Shown here: in pieces, positions 36,433-46,441 of the stretch
How positions within the stretch are numbered: the first letter of the stretch is position 1
Layout of the letters: the number at the start of each line of letters is the position of its first letter
Assembly (NCBI RefSeq): GCF_003481705.1
Contig: NZ_QULN01000003.1
Location: forward strand, 372,001-436,000
From: Butyricicoccus sp. OM04-18BH
GTDB taxonomy: Bacteria > Bacillota > Clostridia > Oscillospirales > Butyricicoccaceae
Length of the DNA: 64,000 nucleotides
Direction of reading: 5' to 3'
Notes under the pieces: generated by a model
Database searches by the model: none
The model's input: the letters and a program-made list of their open reading frames with translations, nothing else
Told to the model about the DNA's origin: nothing
Translations under genes and position numbers: made by a program

Positions 36433-37347
36433 TCAGCCTGCCTGGCTGTTGATTTTTTCTCGTTTGCGGTAATAGAATACGAACAGGATCGTCATGACCG
36501 TAAACATCATGGTAGACAGCGCGGACGCTGCGCCGACATTGAACTTTTTCATCGAATAGCGATAGATCATGATCGGCAGCGTTTCGGTAGCGTAGTTCGG
36601 ACCGCCCTCTGTCATGACCCAGATAAAGTCGAAGTTGATCGCGGTCCAGATGACATGGATGAATACGATGACCAGCGATACCGACTTCAGCTGCGGCAGC
36701 GTAATGCGGAAGAAGCGGGTGAACATGCCCGCGCCGTCGATCGCCGCTGCCTCCGACAGGTCGCCGGGAATCGACTGCATCGCAGCCAGGAAAGAAATCG
36801 TGTAGTACGGGAAGCTGCGCCAGATATTTACGAAAATGACTGTCGCCATAGCAAATCTGGCGTCGCCGAGGAAGTTTATCGGAGCCTGAATGATATGCAG
36901 ATGAGTCAGCAGGTAGTTTACAATGCCGAAATCTGTATTGAGCATCCAGTCCCATGTCATGCCTGCAACGATGATCGGAACCAGCCAGGGAATAAAGACG
37001 CAGGTTCGGAAAATCGCGCGGCCCTTGAATTTCTGATTCAGCAGAACAGCTGCCAGCATGCCGACGATATACTCACCGGCTACCGAGCACACTGTCCAGA
37101 TTACGGTGTTTTTCGCATCATTCCAGAAGTGTTCATCATTGAGAATTGTCTTGAAGTTATCCAGACCTGCAAATCCGGAAACATTGGGCTTTATCAGGTT
37201 TACCTGAGAAAACGCATCATGGATTACCTTGCCCAGCGGATAGGCAATCATTACCGCCAGAAACAGCAGAGCGGGCGCCAGCATGATCCAGGCTGTCCGG
37301 TTGTCTCTTTGGTCGCGTGTTAAGTATTTTTTCTTCTTTTCCGGCAT
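36433..37347 (-). CDS. Sugar ABC transporter permease, MalF/AraP type
   Basis: The 304-residue permease has about six helices and an EAA loop (SEAAAIDGAGMFTRFFRITLP) near residue 210. The ATG at 37347 has GGTGGAG just upstream, and the protein then begins MPEKKKKYLTRDQRDNR. The frame is open to 37383. It pairs with the next permease to form the transmembrane channel. Confidence 0.92.
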   Translation of the reverse strand: MPEKKKKYLTRDQRDNRTAWIMLAPALLFLAVMIAYPLGKVIHDAFSQVNLIKPNVSGFAGLDNFKTILNDEHFWNDAKNTVIWTVCSVAGEYIVGMLAAVLLNQKFKGRAIFRTCVFIPWLVPIIVAGMTWDWMLNTDFGIVNYLLTHLHIIQAPINFLGDARFAMATVIFVNIWRSFPYYTISFLAAMQSIPGDLSEAAAIDGAGMFTRFFRITLPQLKSVSLVIVFIHVIWTAINFDFIWVMTEGGPNYATETLPIMIYRYSMKKFNVGAASALSTMMFTVMTILFVFYYRKREKINSQAG

Positions 37348-37422
37348 ATTTCTCCACCTTTCTCCAGGATTAAGAGTATGCATACCGGAACGGCTTCCGC
37401 TCCGGTATGCACCATTTTCTTT

Positions 37423-38712
37423 TTACGAAGCGCTCAGCTCGCCGGACTCTTCCAGAGAAGTGTTGACTGCATCGGCCAGCCACTCTGCTGCTGCCTGCGG
37501 CGTCATGCCCTCCTGAAGGACCTTAGCGATGGAATCGATCATGGCCTGAGAAATGCTGCCCAGCGTTACCGGCGGGAATGCAACGCCGTTATCGGACAGA
37601 GCCTGGAAGTCCTCGGTCCACTTGCCCGGAACGGTTACATCGGAACGCGGAGATGCGCTGGAGTAAACGTCCTGCTGCCATTCCTTGCCGCATACGTAGG
37701 TCGCAAAGTCGAATGCTGCGTCGTTGTTCTTGCTGGTGTTGAACAGGAACAGCGGCTTCAGCTCCATGTAGGTTGCCGGCGTGCCGCCTTCCGGTACCGG
37801 AATCGGCTCTACGGTAACATCGGACATCACTTCCGGATTGGCGTCCTCTTTTTCCTGGAGCCAGTTGCCGGTTACGTAGCTGGCGGAGAAGCCGTTGACG
37901 AAGTTGTCGTCGGTCTCTTCATAGCCGAAGCTCTTGGAGTTCGGATCGACAACGCCGCTGTCGATGCAGTCCTTATAGAACTGGAACACGTCTGCCGCTG
38001 CGGCCAGCTGGTCTGCATTGTCCTTCCAGGTATTCTTGTACATGCCGTCATCCTGCAGCGAGCAGATCTCAAGGCCCTTCTGCGCCAGATAAACGATCAT
38101 TTCCTGCGGAGCACGCACGCCCGTGCAGGCCAGCGCATACGGATAGGTGCCGGTCTTATCCTTGAAATCCGTCATGGAAAGCACATCATCCCAGGTAGCC
38201 GGTACGGACGCGCCGCCCTTTTTCATGATATTCTCGTGGCACAGATAAGCGCGAACCGTCATTTCGTACGGCACACCGATGATCTCATCACCGATGGACA
38301 TACCCTTCATGACCGCGTCGCTCAGTACGGAAGCGTCGTCCCAGTTTGCGTAGCGGTCGGACAGGTCCTCCAGAATGCCCATGCTGTGGAATTCGCCGGT
38401 CCACTCGGGCAGGCCCCACGCAACGTCCGGCGTATTGCCACCCGCAGCCGCGGAGAGGATCTTGTCATGCAGCATGTCATAGGAGAACTCGGTATAGTTG
38501 ACCTTGACGCCGGTCTGCTCCTCATACTGTGCTACCAGCTTCTTTACGTTTTCGCGCTGCGAATCCGACAGGTTGGACGACCAGACCTCAAGCGTCGTGC
38601 TGCCGTCTGCGCTGCTGCCGCCGTTAGAAGACGAACCGCCGCATGCCGCCAGCGAAAGTGCCATGCTGGCTGTCAGCACGCCTGCCAGAGCTCTTTTCCA
38701 CATTTTTCTCAT
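37423..38712 (-). CDS. Sugar ABC transporter substrate-binding lipoprotein
   Basis: The 429-residue family 1 solute-binding protein has a lipoprotein signal with lipobox LAAC (Cys near residue 24) followed by a GSSSNGGSS linker. It would be tethered outside the membrane and deliver sugars to the two permeases that follow. The body has the family's pattern (LEVWSSNLSDSQ, DVAWGLPEW, VTGNWLQEKEDA). Confidence 0.93.
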   Translation of the reverse strand: MRKMWKRALAGVLTASMALSLAACGGSSSNGGSSADGSTTLEVWSSNLSDSQRENVKKLVAQYEEQTGVKVNYTEFSYDMLHDKILSAAAGGNTPDVAWGLPEWTGEFHSMGILEDLSDRYANWDDASVLSDAVMKGMSIGDEIIGVPYEMTVRAYLCHENIMKKGGASVPATWDDVLSMTDFKDKTGTYPYALACTGVRAPQEMIVYLAQKGLEICSLQDDGMYKNTWKDNADQLAAAADVFQFYKDCIDSGVVDPNSKSFGYEETDDNFVNGFSASYVTGNWLQEKEDANPEVMSDVTVEPIPVPEGGTPATYMELKPLFLFNTSKNNDAAFDFATYVCGKEWQQDVYSSASPRSDVTVPGKWTEDFQALSDNGVAFPPVTLGSISQAMIDSIAKVLQEGMTPQAAAEWLADAVNTSLEESGELSAS

Positions 38713-38825
38713 TTTTCATACCTCTTTCTCTGTTTTTGTCCTGTTATCTCTTCTACTCTACTTCTCTGCTGCTTATTCCGCCCTCCTTATGCGCTGCCGT
38801 CCAGCAGGCGACGGCGTTTTTATTT

Positions 38826-39521
38826 TCAGGCCTTCTGACCGTAATAAGCGTTTTTGCCGTGCTTGCGCAGATAATGCTTGTCCAGCAGCTCCTGCTGCAT
38901 CGGCTGCACGGTATTGTTGGAAACCAGCAGGTCCTGCCATGCCATCAGCGCACATTCCTCCAGCACAACGGCGTTTTCTACTGCCTTTTTCGGCGTCGCG
39001 CCCCAGGTGAACGGGCCATGGCTGTGAACGATGACCGCCGGGACCTGATTCGGGTTTTTATCGCGGAAGGTCTCGACAATCACCTTGCCGGTCTCCTTCT
39101 CGTACTCGCCCGCGATCTCTGCCGGCGTCATTGCGCGCGTGCAGGGAACCGCACCGTAGAAATAGTCGCCATGCGTCGTGCCGAGCGCCGGAATCGGCAT
39201 GCCGGCCTGCGCAAAGGTCGTTGCCCAGCGGGAATGCGTATGTACGACGCCGCCGATATCCGGGAAGGAGCGATACAGTTCGATGTGCGTCGGGGTGTCC
39301 GAGGACGGGCGAAGCGAACCTTCGACAACCGTTCCGTTCAGATCGACCACGACCATATCATCCGCCGTCATGTCCTCATATTCCACACCCGACGGCTTGA
39401 TAACGATCAGGCCCTTTTCCCGGTCGATACCGGATACATTACCCCAGGTAAATGTGATGAGCTTGTGCTTCGGGAGCAGGAGATTGGCTTCCAGCACCTC
39501 TTGCTTGAGCTGTTCCAGCAT
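38826..39521 (-). CDS. araD: L-ribulose-5-phosphate 4-epimerase
   Basis: AraD turns L-ribulose-5-phosphate into D-xylulose-5-phosphate, feeding the pentose phosphate pathway. The 231-residue protein shows the class II aldolase zinc-binding features: TWGNVSGID near residue 25, [11 protein letters not shown] near 95, and [11 protein letters not shown] near 170. It follows araA by 16 bases. A GCCGTC...GACGGC hairpin lies in the 113-base gap before the binding-protein gene. Confidence 0.95.
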   Translation of the reverse strand: MLEQLKQEVLEANLLLPKHKLITFTWGNVSGIDREKGLIVIKPSGVEYEDMTADDMVVVDLNGTVVEGSLRPSSDTPTHIELYRSFPDIGGVVHTHSRWATTFAQAGMPIPALGTTHGDYFYGAVPCTRAMTPAEIAGEYEKETGKVIVETFRDKNPNQVPAVIVHSHGPFTWGATPKKAVENAVVLEECALMAWQDLLVSNNTVQPMQQELLDKHYLRKHGKNAYYGQKA

Positions 39522-39537
39522 AGCGTCTCTCCCCTCC

Positions 39538-41013
39538 TTATTTCAGCTTCCATGCCAGATCGGACACGAGCAGCTGCTGCTTGAGTGCCGAAATGGTGGT
39601 ATCCTTCGTAATATGAACAAATTCAATGCCCATGATCTCTGCCCAGTCTTCCATCTGCTCAGCGGTAACGGCATAGGAGAGCACCGTATGGTGTGCACCG
39701 CCTGCCATGATCCATGCGTGGATACCGGTTTTCAGATCCGGCATGCCCTTCCACATAACGCGAGCTACCGGCAGATTGGGCATTTCGTAAATCGGCTTGA
39801 TGCATTCAATATCCTGTACAATCATGCGGAGACGGCCGCCCATATCGATCAGCGAAACGACAATGGCGTTGCCCGGATGTCCCTCAAAGACCAGACGTGC
39901 CGGTGCGGCCTTGCCGCCGATACCCAGCGGATGCACCTCGATGCGCGGCTTTTCCGCCGCAACAGACGGGCAGACCTCCAGCATATGCGCACCGAGCGAA
40001 AGCTCCTTGCCCGGTTCGAGGTCGTAGGTATAATCCTCCATGAAGGCCGTTCCGCCCGGGACGCCCTCGCTCATCTGCTTCATGATGTGCGTCAGCGCGG
40101 ATACCTTCCAGTCGCCCTCGCCGCCGTAGCCGTAACCCTTTGCCATCAGGTCCTGCGAAGCGATGCCGGGAAGCTGTTCCATGCCCCAGAGATCCTCAAA
40201 GGTATTGGTATATGCGCCGCAGCCGTGCTCATCCAGCATTTTCTGAATGGCGATCTCCTCGCGCGCCTGGTAGCGGACGGTTTCCATATCATCGGTCGCG
40301 AACTCGTAATTCTGCTGATATTCCTTCATCAGGCTGTCGATTTCCTGCTCACTTACCTGATTCATCACTGCAACAAGATCGCCGACTGCATAGGTATTCA
40401 CCTGCCAGCCGAGCTTCATCTGTACTTCGACCTTATCGCCTTCGGTCACCGCGACCTGACGCATATTATCGCCAAAGCGCATGACCTTCAGCTCGCGGCT
40501 TACGGCCGCGCCTACTGCGGCACGCATCCAGCCACCGATTTTTTCCTGTACATCTGCATCTTCCCAGTATCCTGCAACGATCTTGCGCGGCAGACGCATG
40601 CGCGCTGCGATGAAGCCGTGTTCGCGGTCGCCGTGCGCCGACTGGTTCAGGTTCATGAAATCCATGTCGATGCCTTCGTTCGGAATGTTGCGGTTGAACT
40701 GCGTTGCGAAGTGGCAGTACGGCTTCTGGAGCACCGACAGTCCGCCGATCCACATCTTAGAAGGCGAAAACGTGTGCATCCAGACGATCACGCCCGCGCA
40801 GCGGCTGTCGGCGTTTGCCGCCCGCATTACCTCCGTGATCTCATCCGGAGTCTTTGCTACCGGCTTCAATACCAGCGAGCAGGGAAGCCTGCCCGACCGG
40901 TTCATTCCCTCCGTCATGATCTGCGCGTGTTCCTTTACCTGACGGAGCGTTTCTTCACCGTATAAATGCTGAGAGCCTACAATCAGCCAAAATTCATAAT
41001 CCTTCAGTGCCAT
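39538..41013 (-). CDS. araA: L-arabinose isomerase
   Basis: AraA converts L-arabinose to L-ribulose. The 491-residue protein starts [20 protein letters not shown], the conserved AraA opening, and contains [17 protein letters not shown] and the C-terminal [10 protein letters not shown] metal/substrate region. GAAAGGAAG lies 8 bases before the ATG at 41013; the 37-residue extension to 41124 lies inside araB and is not used. Confidence 0.96.
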   Translation of the reverse strand: MALKDYEFWLIVGSQHLYGEETLRQVKEHAQIMTEGMNRSGRLPCSLVLKPVAKTPDEITEVMRAANADSRCAGVIVWMHTFSPSKMWIGGLSVLQKPYCHFATQFNRNIPNEGIDMDFMNLNQSAHGDREHGFIAARMRLPRKIVAGYWEDADVQEKIGGWMRAAVGAAVSRELKVMRFGDNMRQVAVTEGDKVEVQMKLGWQVNTYAVGDLVAVMNQVSEQEIDSLMKEYQQNYEFATDDMETVRYQAREEIAIQKMLDEHGCGAYTNTFEDLWGMEQLPGIASQDLMAKGYGYGGEGDWKVSALTHIMKQMSEGVPGGTAFMEDYTYDLEPGKELSLGAHMLEVCPSVAAEKPRIEVHPLGIGGKAAPARLVFEGHPGNAIVVSLIDMGGRLRMIVQDIECIKPIYEMPNLPVARVMWKGMPDLKTGIHAWIMAGGAHHTVLSYAVTAEQMEDWAEIMGIEFVHITKDTTISALKQQLLVSDLAWKLK

Positions 41014-41047
41014 GCGGTATCTTCCTTTCTGTTTTCCCCTGCGTTTT

Positions 41048-42646
41048 TCATACCGCCTGTATTGCGGTTTCCTCAACAGCCAGAAGTCCCTGATATGCGT
41101 GCATATAAGCGGTAAATCCGGCAATGTCCGCGGGAGCCGGATCCTTTTCGATGATCGGCATATCCGTAAAGACGTTCTGTTCCATGTACTGCGCCAGTGT
41201 CATTCCCTCTCCGCTCAGCATATATTCCGCCAGCAGCGCGATACCCCACGCGCCTCCCTCGCCGGCGTTTTCCATAACCGATACAGGAACACCTATCGCA
41301 GCAGCCATGATTTTCTGCCCTGCCTCCGGTGTCTTGAACAGACCGCCGTGGCCCATCAGTCGATCCAGCTTGACGGATTCTCCTTCGGTCAGCAGCTCCA
41401 TTCCTATTTTAAGGGTTGCCACAGCAGAATACAACTGTGCGCGCATAAAGTTTCCGAGCGTCAGGCGGCTTTCCGGACGGCGTACCAGAAGAGGCCGTCC
41501 CTCCTCCATGTCAACGACCGGCTCACCCGACAGATAGTTGCAGCACAGAAGGCCGCCGCCGTCTTTTTCTCCCTCCGCCGCTTTGGAATATAGCAGCGAA
41601 TAAAGTCTGTCATCACTCAGATCGCTTCCGATGCAGTGTGCGAACTCCTGAAGCATGCCTGCCCATGCGTTGATCTCCGAGGTGCAGTTGTTGCAGTGCA
41701 CCATGGCAACCGGCTTGCCATCCGGCGTCGTCACCATGTCGATCTCCGGATATACCTGACTGAGCGGGCGCTCCAGCACGACCATTGCGAAAATGGAGGT
41801 GCCTGCCGATACATTGCCGGTACGCTCAGCGACCGAGTTTGTCGCGACCATGCCGGTTCCGGCGTCGCCTTCCGGCGGACAGAACGGCGTACCGGGCTGC
41901 AGCTCGCCGGTCGGATCCAGCAGCTGTGCACCCTCCGGTGTCAGCCGGCCGGCCTGTACGCCCGCGGGCAGGACCCGTGGAAGAATGTCCAGCAGCTTCC
42001 ATCTGAAATGATGCCCGGCAACCAGCCGGTCAAAGCGGTCCGCCATATCGGCGTCGTAGGTCATTGCGGCGCTGTCGATCGGGAACATGCCGGACGCCTC
42101 GCCGACGCCAAGAACGCGTTCTCCGGTCAGCTGCCAATGTACGTATCCTGCCAGCGTTGTCAGGTAATCTATGGAGGAAACATGCGCTTCCTCGTTCAGA
42201 ATCGCCTGATACAGGTGCGCGATGCTCCAGCGCTGCGGAATATTAAACGAAAACTGTTTGGTCAGCAGGTCGGCCGCCCGGTCGGTAATGGTGTTCCTCC
42301 ATGTACGGAATGGAACCAACTGATTGCCGTCGCGGTCAAATGCCAGATAGCCGTGCATCATGCCGCTGAAGCCGATTGCATCCAGAACGGTGATCGGACT
42401 GCCGTACCGCATCCGGTACCGGTCCGCCATATCGCGATAGCACGCCTGCAGGCCGTTCCATACCTGCTCCAGCGGATAGGTCCAGATGCCGTTGACCAGC
42501 TGATTTTCCCATGTATGACTTCCTGTTGCAAGGACCGCACCATGTCCGTCGGTCAGGACGGCCTTGATTCGTGTAGAACCGAATTCAATGCCCAGCACCT
42601 TGCGCTGCGGCGCAGGCTGTACATTGAATTGTTCCGTCATGCTCAT
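41048..42646 (-). CDS. araB: FGGY-family kinase, probable L-ribulokinase
   Basis: The 532-residue FGGY kinase phosphorylates a pentulose; its position before araA and araD makes L-ribulose the likely substrate. Motifs include the N-terminal [12 protein letters not shown] phosphate loop, [12 protein letters not shown], and [20 protein letters not shown] in the C-terminal half. It belongs to the alternative Firmicutes clade rather than the E. coli AraB type. The ATG at 42646 has AGAAGGTG upstream. An AraR-type palindrome lies 68 bases before it, making it the first gene of the operon. Confidence 0.85.
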   Translation of the reverse strand: MSMTEQFNVQPAPQRKVLGIEFGSTRIKAVLTDGHGAVLATGSHTWENQLVNGIWTYPLEQVWNGLQACYRDMADRYRMRYGSPITVLDAIGFSGMMHGYLAFDRDGNQLVPFRTWRNTITDRAADLLTKQFSFNIPQRWSIAHLYQAILNEEAHVSSIDYLTTLAGYVHWQLTGERVLGVGEASGMFPIDSAAMTYDADMADRFDRLVAGHHFRWKLLDILPRVLPAGVQAGRLTPEGAQLLDPTGELQPGTPFCPPEGDAGTGMVATNSVAERTGNVSAGTSIFAMVVLERPLSQVYPEIDMVTTPDGKPVAMVHCNNCTSEINAWAGMLQEFAHCIGSDLSDDRLYSLLYSKAAEGEKDGGGLLCCNYLSGEPVVDMEEGRPLLVRRPESRLTLGNFMRAQLYSAVATLKIGMELLTEGESVKLDRLMGHGGLFKTPEAGQKIMAAAIGVPVSVMENAGEGGAWGIALLAEYMLSGEGMTLAQYMEQNVFTDMPIIEKDPAPADIAGFTAYMHAYQGLLAVEETAIQAV

Positions 42647-42713
42647 TTGTACGCACCTTCTTTTTGCTGTACTCACCGATATGTAAGTATCTTTTGTATT
42701 TTTATTGTAGCAA

Positions 42714-42725
42714 TTGTACGTACAA
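42714..42725. promoter_or_regulatory. AraR operator 1 (araB promoter)
   Basis: A perfect palindrome TTGTACGTACAA, flanked by AA and AA, sits between the araR terminator and the araB start. It matches the AraR operator style of Firmicutes and is repeated before araR. Confidence 0.8.
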
Positions 42726-42730
42726 AAAGC

Positions 42731-42762
42731 AAGACGGGAAAATGCACTGAATTTTCCCGTCT
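42731..42762 (-). terminator. Terminator of araR
   Basis: GACGGGAAAAT pairs with ATTTTCCCGTC, with a T-rich stretch (CTTGCTTTTTG) on the leftward side. It separates araR from araB. Confidence 0.75.
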
Positions 42763-42789
42763 TTTTTATTCATATTATCCAAAAAGGTA

Positions 42790-43881
42790 TTATTTCAGGC
42801 AGCGTACAGAACCGCGTTCAACAATATTAGGCTTGATTTTAATATGTTCTCTATGCTCCGGATCTTCCAGACAGCGCATCAATACATTTGCGGCAGTTTC
42901 GCCGATATCCGCTGCCGGATAGGTCACAGTCGTCAGATTGTACAGCTGCGAGCCGGCGAACGGCGAATTATCGAAGCCGACAACCGACAGATCGTCCGGA
43001 ACGCGCTTTCCGGCGCGCCGCAGCACATCGATCAGCTTTGCGGCGATTTCGTCATTATAACATACCACCGCTGTGCTATCCGCCAGACGCTTGAGGATCA
43101 TTTCATCCATAGAACCCTCGAACAGATAGCGGACATCCTCTGTCGTGTACCACAGAATGCAGTCATCCTTGATGTGCTCGTCATTCTTCTGCATTCCCTT
43201 TACAACGCCCTCGTAGCGTTTTACACCCTGAATATCGTCGGATTTGAAAATCCCGCCGATCTGCGTATGTCCCCGGTCAATCAGATGCTGTGTGAGCAGC
43301 TCGCCCGACTGTACATCGTCCATCAGTACATAGCTGTCGTTTGCGCCGTCATAGCAACCGTTGATAAACACCATGGGTATGCCTGCGTCGCGAAAACTTT
43401 GCAGGATACCTTCGTTCGGCGTAGGGAGAGCCGTTTTGGTGCCCTCGATGATCAGTCCGTCCACACCTGCCGCCAGCAGCTTCTGCAACGCCGTCGCCTC
43501 GTCCAGCGTTTTATTGTGCGTAAGTCCCAGCGTAAACAGATAGTCATGACGGCTCAGCACCCGCTCGATGCCGTTGATGATGCCGGGAAAAATATAATCG
43601 TCCAGATACGTGGTCAGCACACCGACTCTGCGGGTGCGGGATTCGCTGCGGTTCACCCGGCCGGCATTCTGCTGACATACGAACGTGCCGCGCCCCGGCG
43701 TCCGCTTCAGCAGGCCCTCCTGCTCCAGGCCGCTGATTGCCTGCCGTATCGTCTGCCGGCTGTATCCAAACTGCTCAGCAAGCTCCAGTTCCGTTGGAAT
43801 CTGCTGATTCGCAGTGTATTCTCCGCTATTTATCTGGTCCCTCAGCCATTGCTGTAACAGCTGGTATTTGGGCTGTGCCAT
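42790..43881 (-). CDS. araR: AraR-type GntR/LacI hybrid repressor
   Basis: The 363-residue protein has an N-terminal GntR winged helix (residues 1-75, with FGYSRQTIRQAISGLEQEG) fused to a LacI/GalR-type periplasmic-binding-like effector domain (RVGVLTTYLDDYIFPG onward). This hybrid defines AraR, which represses arabinose genes until L-arabinose binds. Two matching palindromes, before araB and before araR itself, indicate control of the operon and autoregulation. Confidence 0.92.
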   Translation of the reverse strand: MAQPKYQLLQQWLRDQINSGEYTANQQIPTELELAEQFGYSRQTIRQAISGLEQEGLLKRTPGRGTFVCQQNAGRVNRSESRTRRVGVLTTYLDDYIFPGIINGIERVLSRHDYLFTLGLTHNKTLDEATALQKLLAAGVDGLIIEGTKTALPTPNEGILQSFRDAGIPMVFINGCYDGANDSYVLMDDVQSGELLTQHLIDRGHTQIGGIFKSDDIQGVKRYEGVVKGMQKNDEHIKDDCILWYTTEDVRYLFEGSMDEMILKRLADSTAVVCYNDEIAAKLIDVLRRAGKRVPDDLSVVGFDNSPFAGSQLYNLTTVTYPAADIGETAANVLMRCLEDPEHREHIKIKPNIVERGSVRCLK

Positions 43882-43956
43882 ATCTCATTCTCCTTGATTT
43901 GCCATGATCATTATTACATCTCCTATTATAACGTATGTTTTCATTTTTGTAAACAA

Positions 43957-43970
43957 AATGTACGTACAAT
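43957..43970. promoter_or_regulatory. AraR operator 2 (araR promoter)
   Basis: AATGTACGTACAAT shares the TGTACGTACA core with operator 1. It lies about 76 bases before the araR start. Confidence 0.75.
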
Positions 43971-43979
43971 TTTGCATAT

Positions 43980-44870
43980 CTATTTTCTGTCAGGGTCGCC
44001 GCTCAGCCGGAGCCGGTTCTGCAGCCGCCACGTTCTGGGCGGCACCTGCATTCTGTTCTTAAACGCTTTATTGAATTGCAGCGCGCCTTCATAGCCAACC
44101 TGCTGCGCAATCTGATAAATCGGCAGATTGGTGTTGACCAGCAGCTCTTTGGCCTTATCCATTCGATAATTGATCAAATATTCCTGCAATGTGACATGCA
44201 GCGTGCTGCGAAACAGCCTTGCCAGATGGCTTCGGGTAACATTGCAGAAACCGGCGATTTCATCCAGCGAGCGAATATCCGCATAGCGCGATTCGATATA
44301 GCGCATCGCCTCCGCAATGTAGACATTGGCGATATTGATATCCGTCGTAACGTTTTTTGACTGTACCGCGGTATTTTCCATCAGTCCGTCAAAGAAAAGA
44401 TGCAGCTGCCCGATAATGAACGCTTTTGAGGCATCGGGGCGGCCGAGTATCTGACGAAGCGGCTCCCGGACGCGGGAAGATACCGCATGCGCATAGCTTT
44501 GGGGGTAAAAAACCGGATTATTCCGCGTCAGGCCGCACGCACGGAGATACGACGGTACGCTCAGGCCGGTGAATACGATCCAGATATAATGCCATGGGTC
44601 GTTCTCATCAGCACGGTACATATGCGCGGTATGCGGCTCCAGCAGAAAACCTTCTCCCGCCTTGACTTCAATCGTTTCGGAGAGAATATTCTGTCCTTTT
44701 TCGCCGGAGGGCTGAAGCATAACCACACCTTTTCCCGATACAACGTAATGAAAAATGTATTCATTACGAATATTCGGGCCAAAGGCATACAGCGGCGAAC
44801 ACTGCTGATCGCCGATTTCCAGCAGCGCCAGATCCTGGCAGGTGTTGAAATTAAAAAGATATACTACCAT
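43980..44870 (-). CDS. AraC-family regulator (MsmR/RafR-like)
   Basis: The 296-residue protein has an N-terminal cupin sensing domain (about residues 15-100, including YVVSGKGVVMLQP and GFLLEPHTAHMY) and two C-terminal HTH motifs (FCNVTRSHLARLF and IAQQVGYEGALQFNKAFK). Members activate alpha-galactoside and multiple-sugar genes. It diverges from the GH27 gene, its probable target. The ATG at 44870 is preceded by GAAGGGA at a rather long spacing of 12. Confidence 0.9.
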   Translation of the reverse strand: MVVYLFNFNTCQDLALLEIGDQQCSPLYAFGPNIRNEYIFHYVVSGKGVVMLQPSGEKGQNILSETIEVKAGEGFLLEPHTAHMYRADENDPWHYIWIVFTGLSVPSYLRACGLTRNNPVFYPQSYAHAVSSRVREPLRQILGRPDASKAFIIGQLHLFFDGLMENTAVQSKNVTTDINIANVYIAEAMRYIESRYADIRSLDEIAGFCNVTRSHLARLFRSTLHVTLQEYLINYRMDKAKELLVNTNLPIYQIAQQVGYEGALQFNKAFKNRMQVPPRTWRLQNRLRLSGDPDRK

Positions 44871-44966
44871 GTCGGTCCGTCCCTTCCAAGCTGACTTTAT
44901 CAAACATATCTAATAAAATTTTATAAATTTTATCGCAGAAAAATATTTTTTGCTTTTTTAAGTCAT

Positions 44967-45013
44967 TTGATACTTTTTATAATAGTGCTATAATCCAATT
45001 TGTCAAGACAAAT
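44967..45013 (+). promoter_or_regulatory. Promoter and operator of the GH27 gene
   Basis: TTGATA (44967-44972) and TATAAT (44989-44994) are 16 bases apart. A perfect inverted repeat ATTTGTC-AA-GACAAAT (44998-45013) covers the predicted start of transcription, an ideal operator position for a repressor. Confidence 0.7.
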
Positions 45014-45070
45014 CAGTCGGATTTGATCATACAATTTCAGATTTACATGATTTATGAAAGAAGGGTAATT

Positions 45071-46378
45071 ATGGACAAGAACTTGTTTGCTGTCAATCCG
45101 CCGATGGGCTGGAACAGCTGGGACTGCTACGGTGCCTCCGTTACGGAAGAGGACCTCATCCGAAACGCGGATTATATGGCAGAGCATCTGAAGCCCTATG
45201 GCTGGGAATACGTTGTATGCGATATTCAGTGGTCGGAGCCGACCGCAGATTCTACCGCCTATCACGCCTTTGCTGAGCTCTGCATGGACGAATACGGCCG
45301 TCTGATGCCCTCCCCAAATCGTTTTCCCTCCGCCGCAGACGGAAAAGGCTTCAAACCGATTGCTGACTACATTCACAGCAAGGGACTGAAATTCGGCATT
45401 CACATCATGCGCGGCATTCCGCGTCAGGCGGTTACAAAAAACGTACCCATCAAGGGTACCGATGTTCATGCGCGTGATATTGCTCACACGGCTTCTATCT
45501 GCGCCTGGAACTCGGATATGTACGGTCTTAATCCCGTTGCCGTCGGCGCACAGGCCTATTACGACTCTCTGTTCGAGCTGTACGCTTCGTGGGGCGTCGA
45601 TTTCGTCAAGGTAGATGACATCTGCGTGGTTTACCGCCGTATCAATCAGGATTACGACTATTCCGGCAGAGAAGAAATCGAAATGATCGCCGCAGCAATT
45701 CAGCATTGCGGCCGCGATATTGTGCTGAGTCTTTCTCCCGGACCGGCCATGGTGGAACAGGCGGACCACCTGCGCAAATACGCCAATATGTGGCGCATTA
45801 CCAACGATTTCTGGGACCGCTGGGAAGATATTACTGAAATGTTCATGCGCTGCCGCAACTGGAGTCCTTACGTATCGAACGGCTGCTTCCCGGATTGCGA
45901 TATGCTTCCGGTCGGCCATATCTCCATTCGCGGCTGCGAGCACGGCGTTTTCGAGCGCAACACGCTTCTGACTCGCCCCGAGCAGCGCACCATGCTGACG
46001 CTGTGGTCGATTTTCCGTTCGCCGCTTATGCTTGGCTGCGAGCTGACCGATCTGGATGAATGGACGCTCGGCCTGATTACCAACCCGGAAGTGCTGGCAC
46101 TGCTGAAGGACAGCCGGAACGCCCGCGAAATTCTGAATGTCTGCGACACGATTGCATGGCAGGCTGAAGATGAGCAGGGTAACACCTACCTTGCCGTATT
46201 CAATCTCGGCAATCTTCCGGCAAAGCGCGAGATCACGCTGGACAAGCTCGGTCTGTCCGGTGAATACACGGTTCACGACCTCTGGGGCGACCAGCCCGAT
46301 GCTGTCGTTTCCTCCGGCATTGTATGCTCGATCGATACGCACGGCGCTGTTCTGTTTAAGCTCACGACAAAATCCTAA
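45071..46378 (+). CDS. GH27 alpha-galactosidase or beta-L-arabinopyranosidase
   Basis: The 435-residue cytoplasmic glycosidase starts with the GH27 signature PPMGWNSWDCYG near residue 10. The nucleophile segment is VDFVKVDDIC near residue 180 and the acid/base segment is ITNDFWDRWED near 245. The C-terminal beta domain ends VHDLWGDQPD...HGAVLFKL. GH27 includes both alpha-galactosidases and beta-L-arabinopyranosidases. The adjoining arabinose genes make the second activity plausible. AGAAGGG sits before the ATG at 45071. Confidence 0.88.
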   Translation: MDKNLFAVNPPMGWNSWDCYGASVTEEDLIRNADYMAEHLKPYGWEYVVCDIQWSEPTADSTAYHAFAELCMDEYGRLMPSPNRFPSAADGKGFKPIADYIHSKGLKFGIHIMRGIPRQAVTKNVPIKGTDVHARDIAHTASICAWNSDMYGLNPVAVGAQAYYDSLFELYASWGVDFVKVDDICVVYRRINQDYDYSGREEIEMIAAAIQHCGRDIVLSLSPGPAMVEQADHLRKYANMWRITNDFWDRWEDITEMFMRCRNWSPYVSNGCFPDCDMLPVGHISIRGCEHGVFERNTLLTRPEQRTMLTLWSIFRSPLMLGCELTDLDEWTLGLITNPEVLALLKDSRNAREILNVCDTIAWQAEDEQGNTYLAVFNLGNLPAKREITLDKLGLSGEYTVHDLWGDQPDAVVSSGIVCSIDTHGAVLFKLTTKS

Positions 46379-46393
46379 TTCTCCTTTTCTTCA

Positions 46394-46424
46394 AAAACAC
46401 CACCCGCAAGGGTGGTGTTTTTTG
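46394..46424. terminator. Bidirectional terminator
   Basis: AAAACACCACCC pairs with GGGTGGTGTTTT across GCAA, with T-runs both ways. It serves the convergent GH27 and HAD genes. Confidence 0.92.
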
Positions 46425-46441
46425 TTCTGATCAAAACCGGC

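Noticed and set aside
44963-46342. 459-codon frame on the reverse strand opposite GH27
   Set aside because: GH27 on the + strand has complete catalytic motifs and an RBS; the opposite frame is a shadow.
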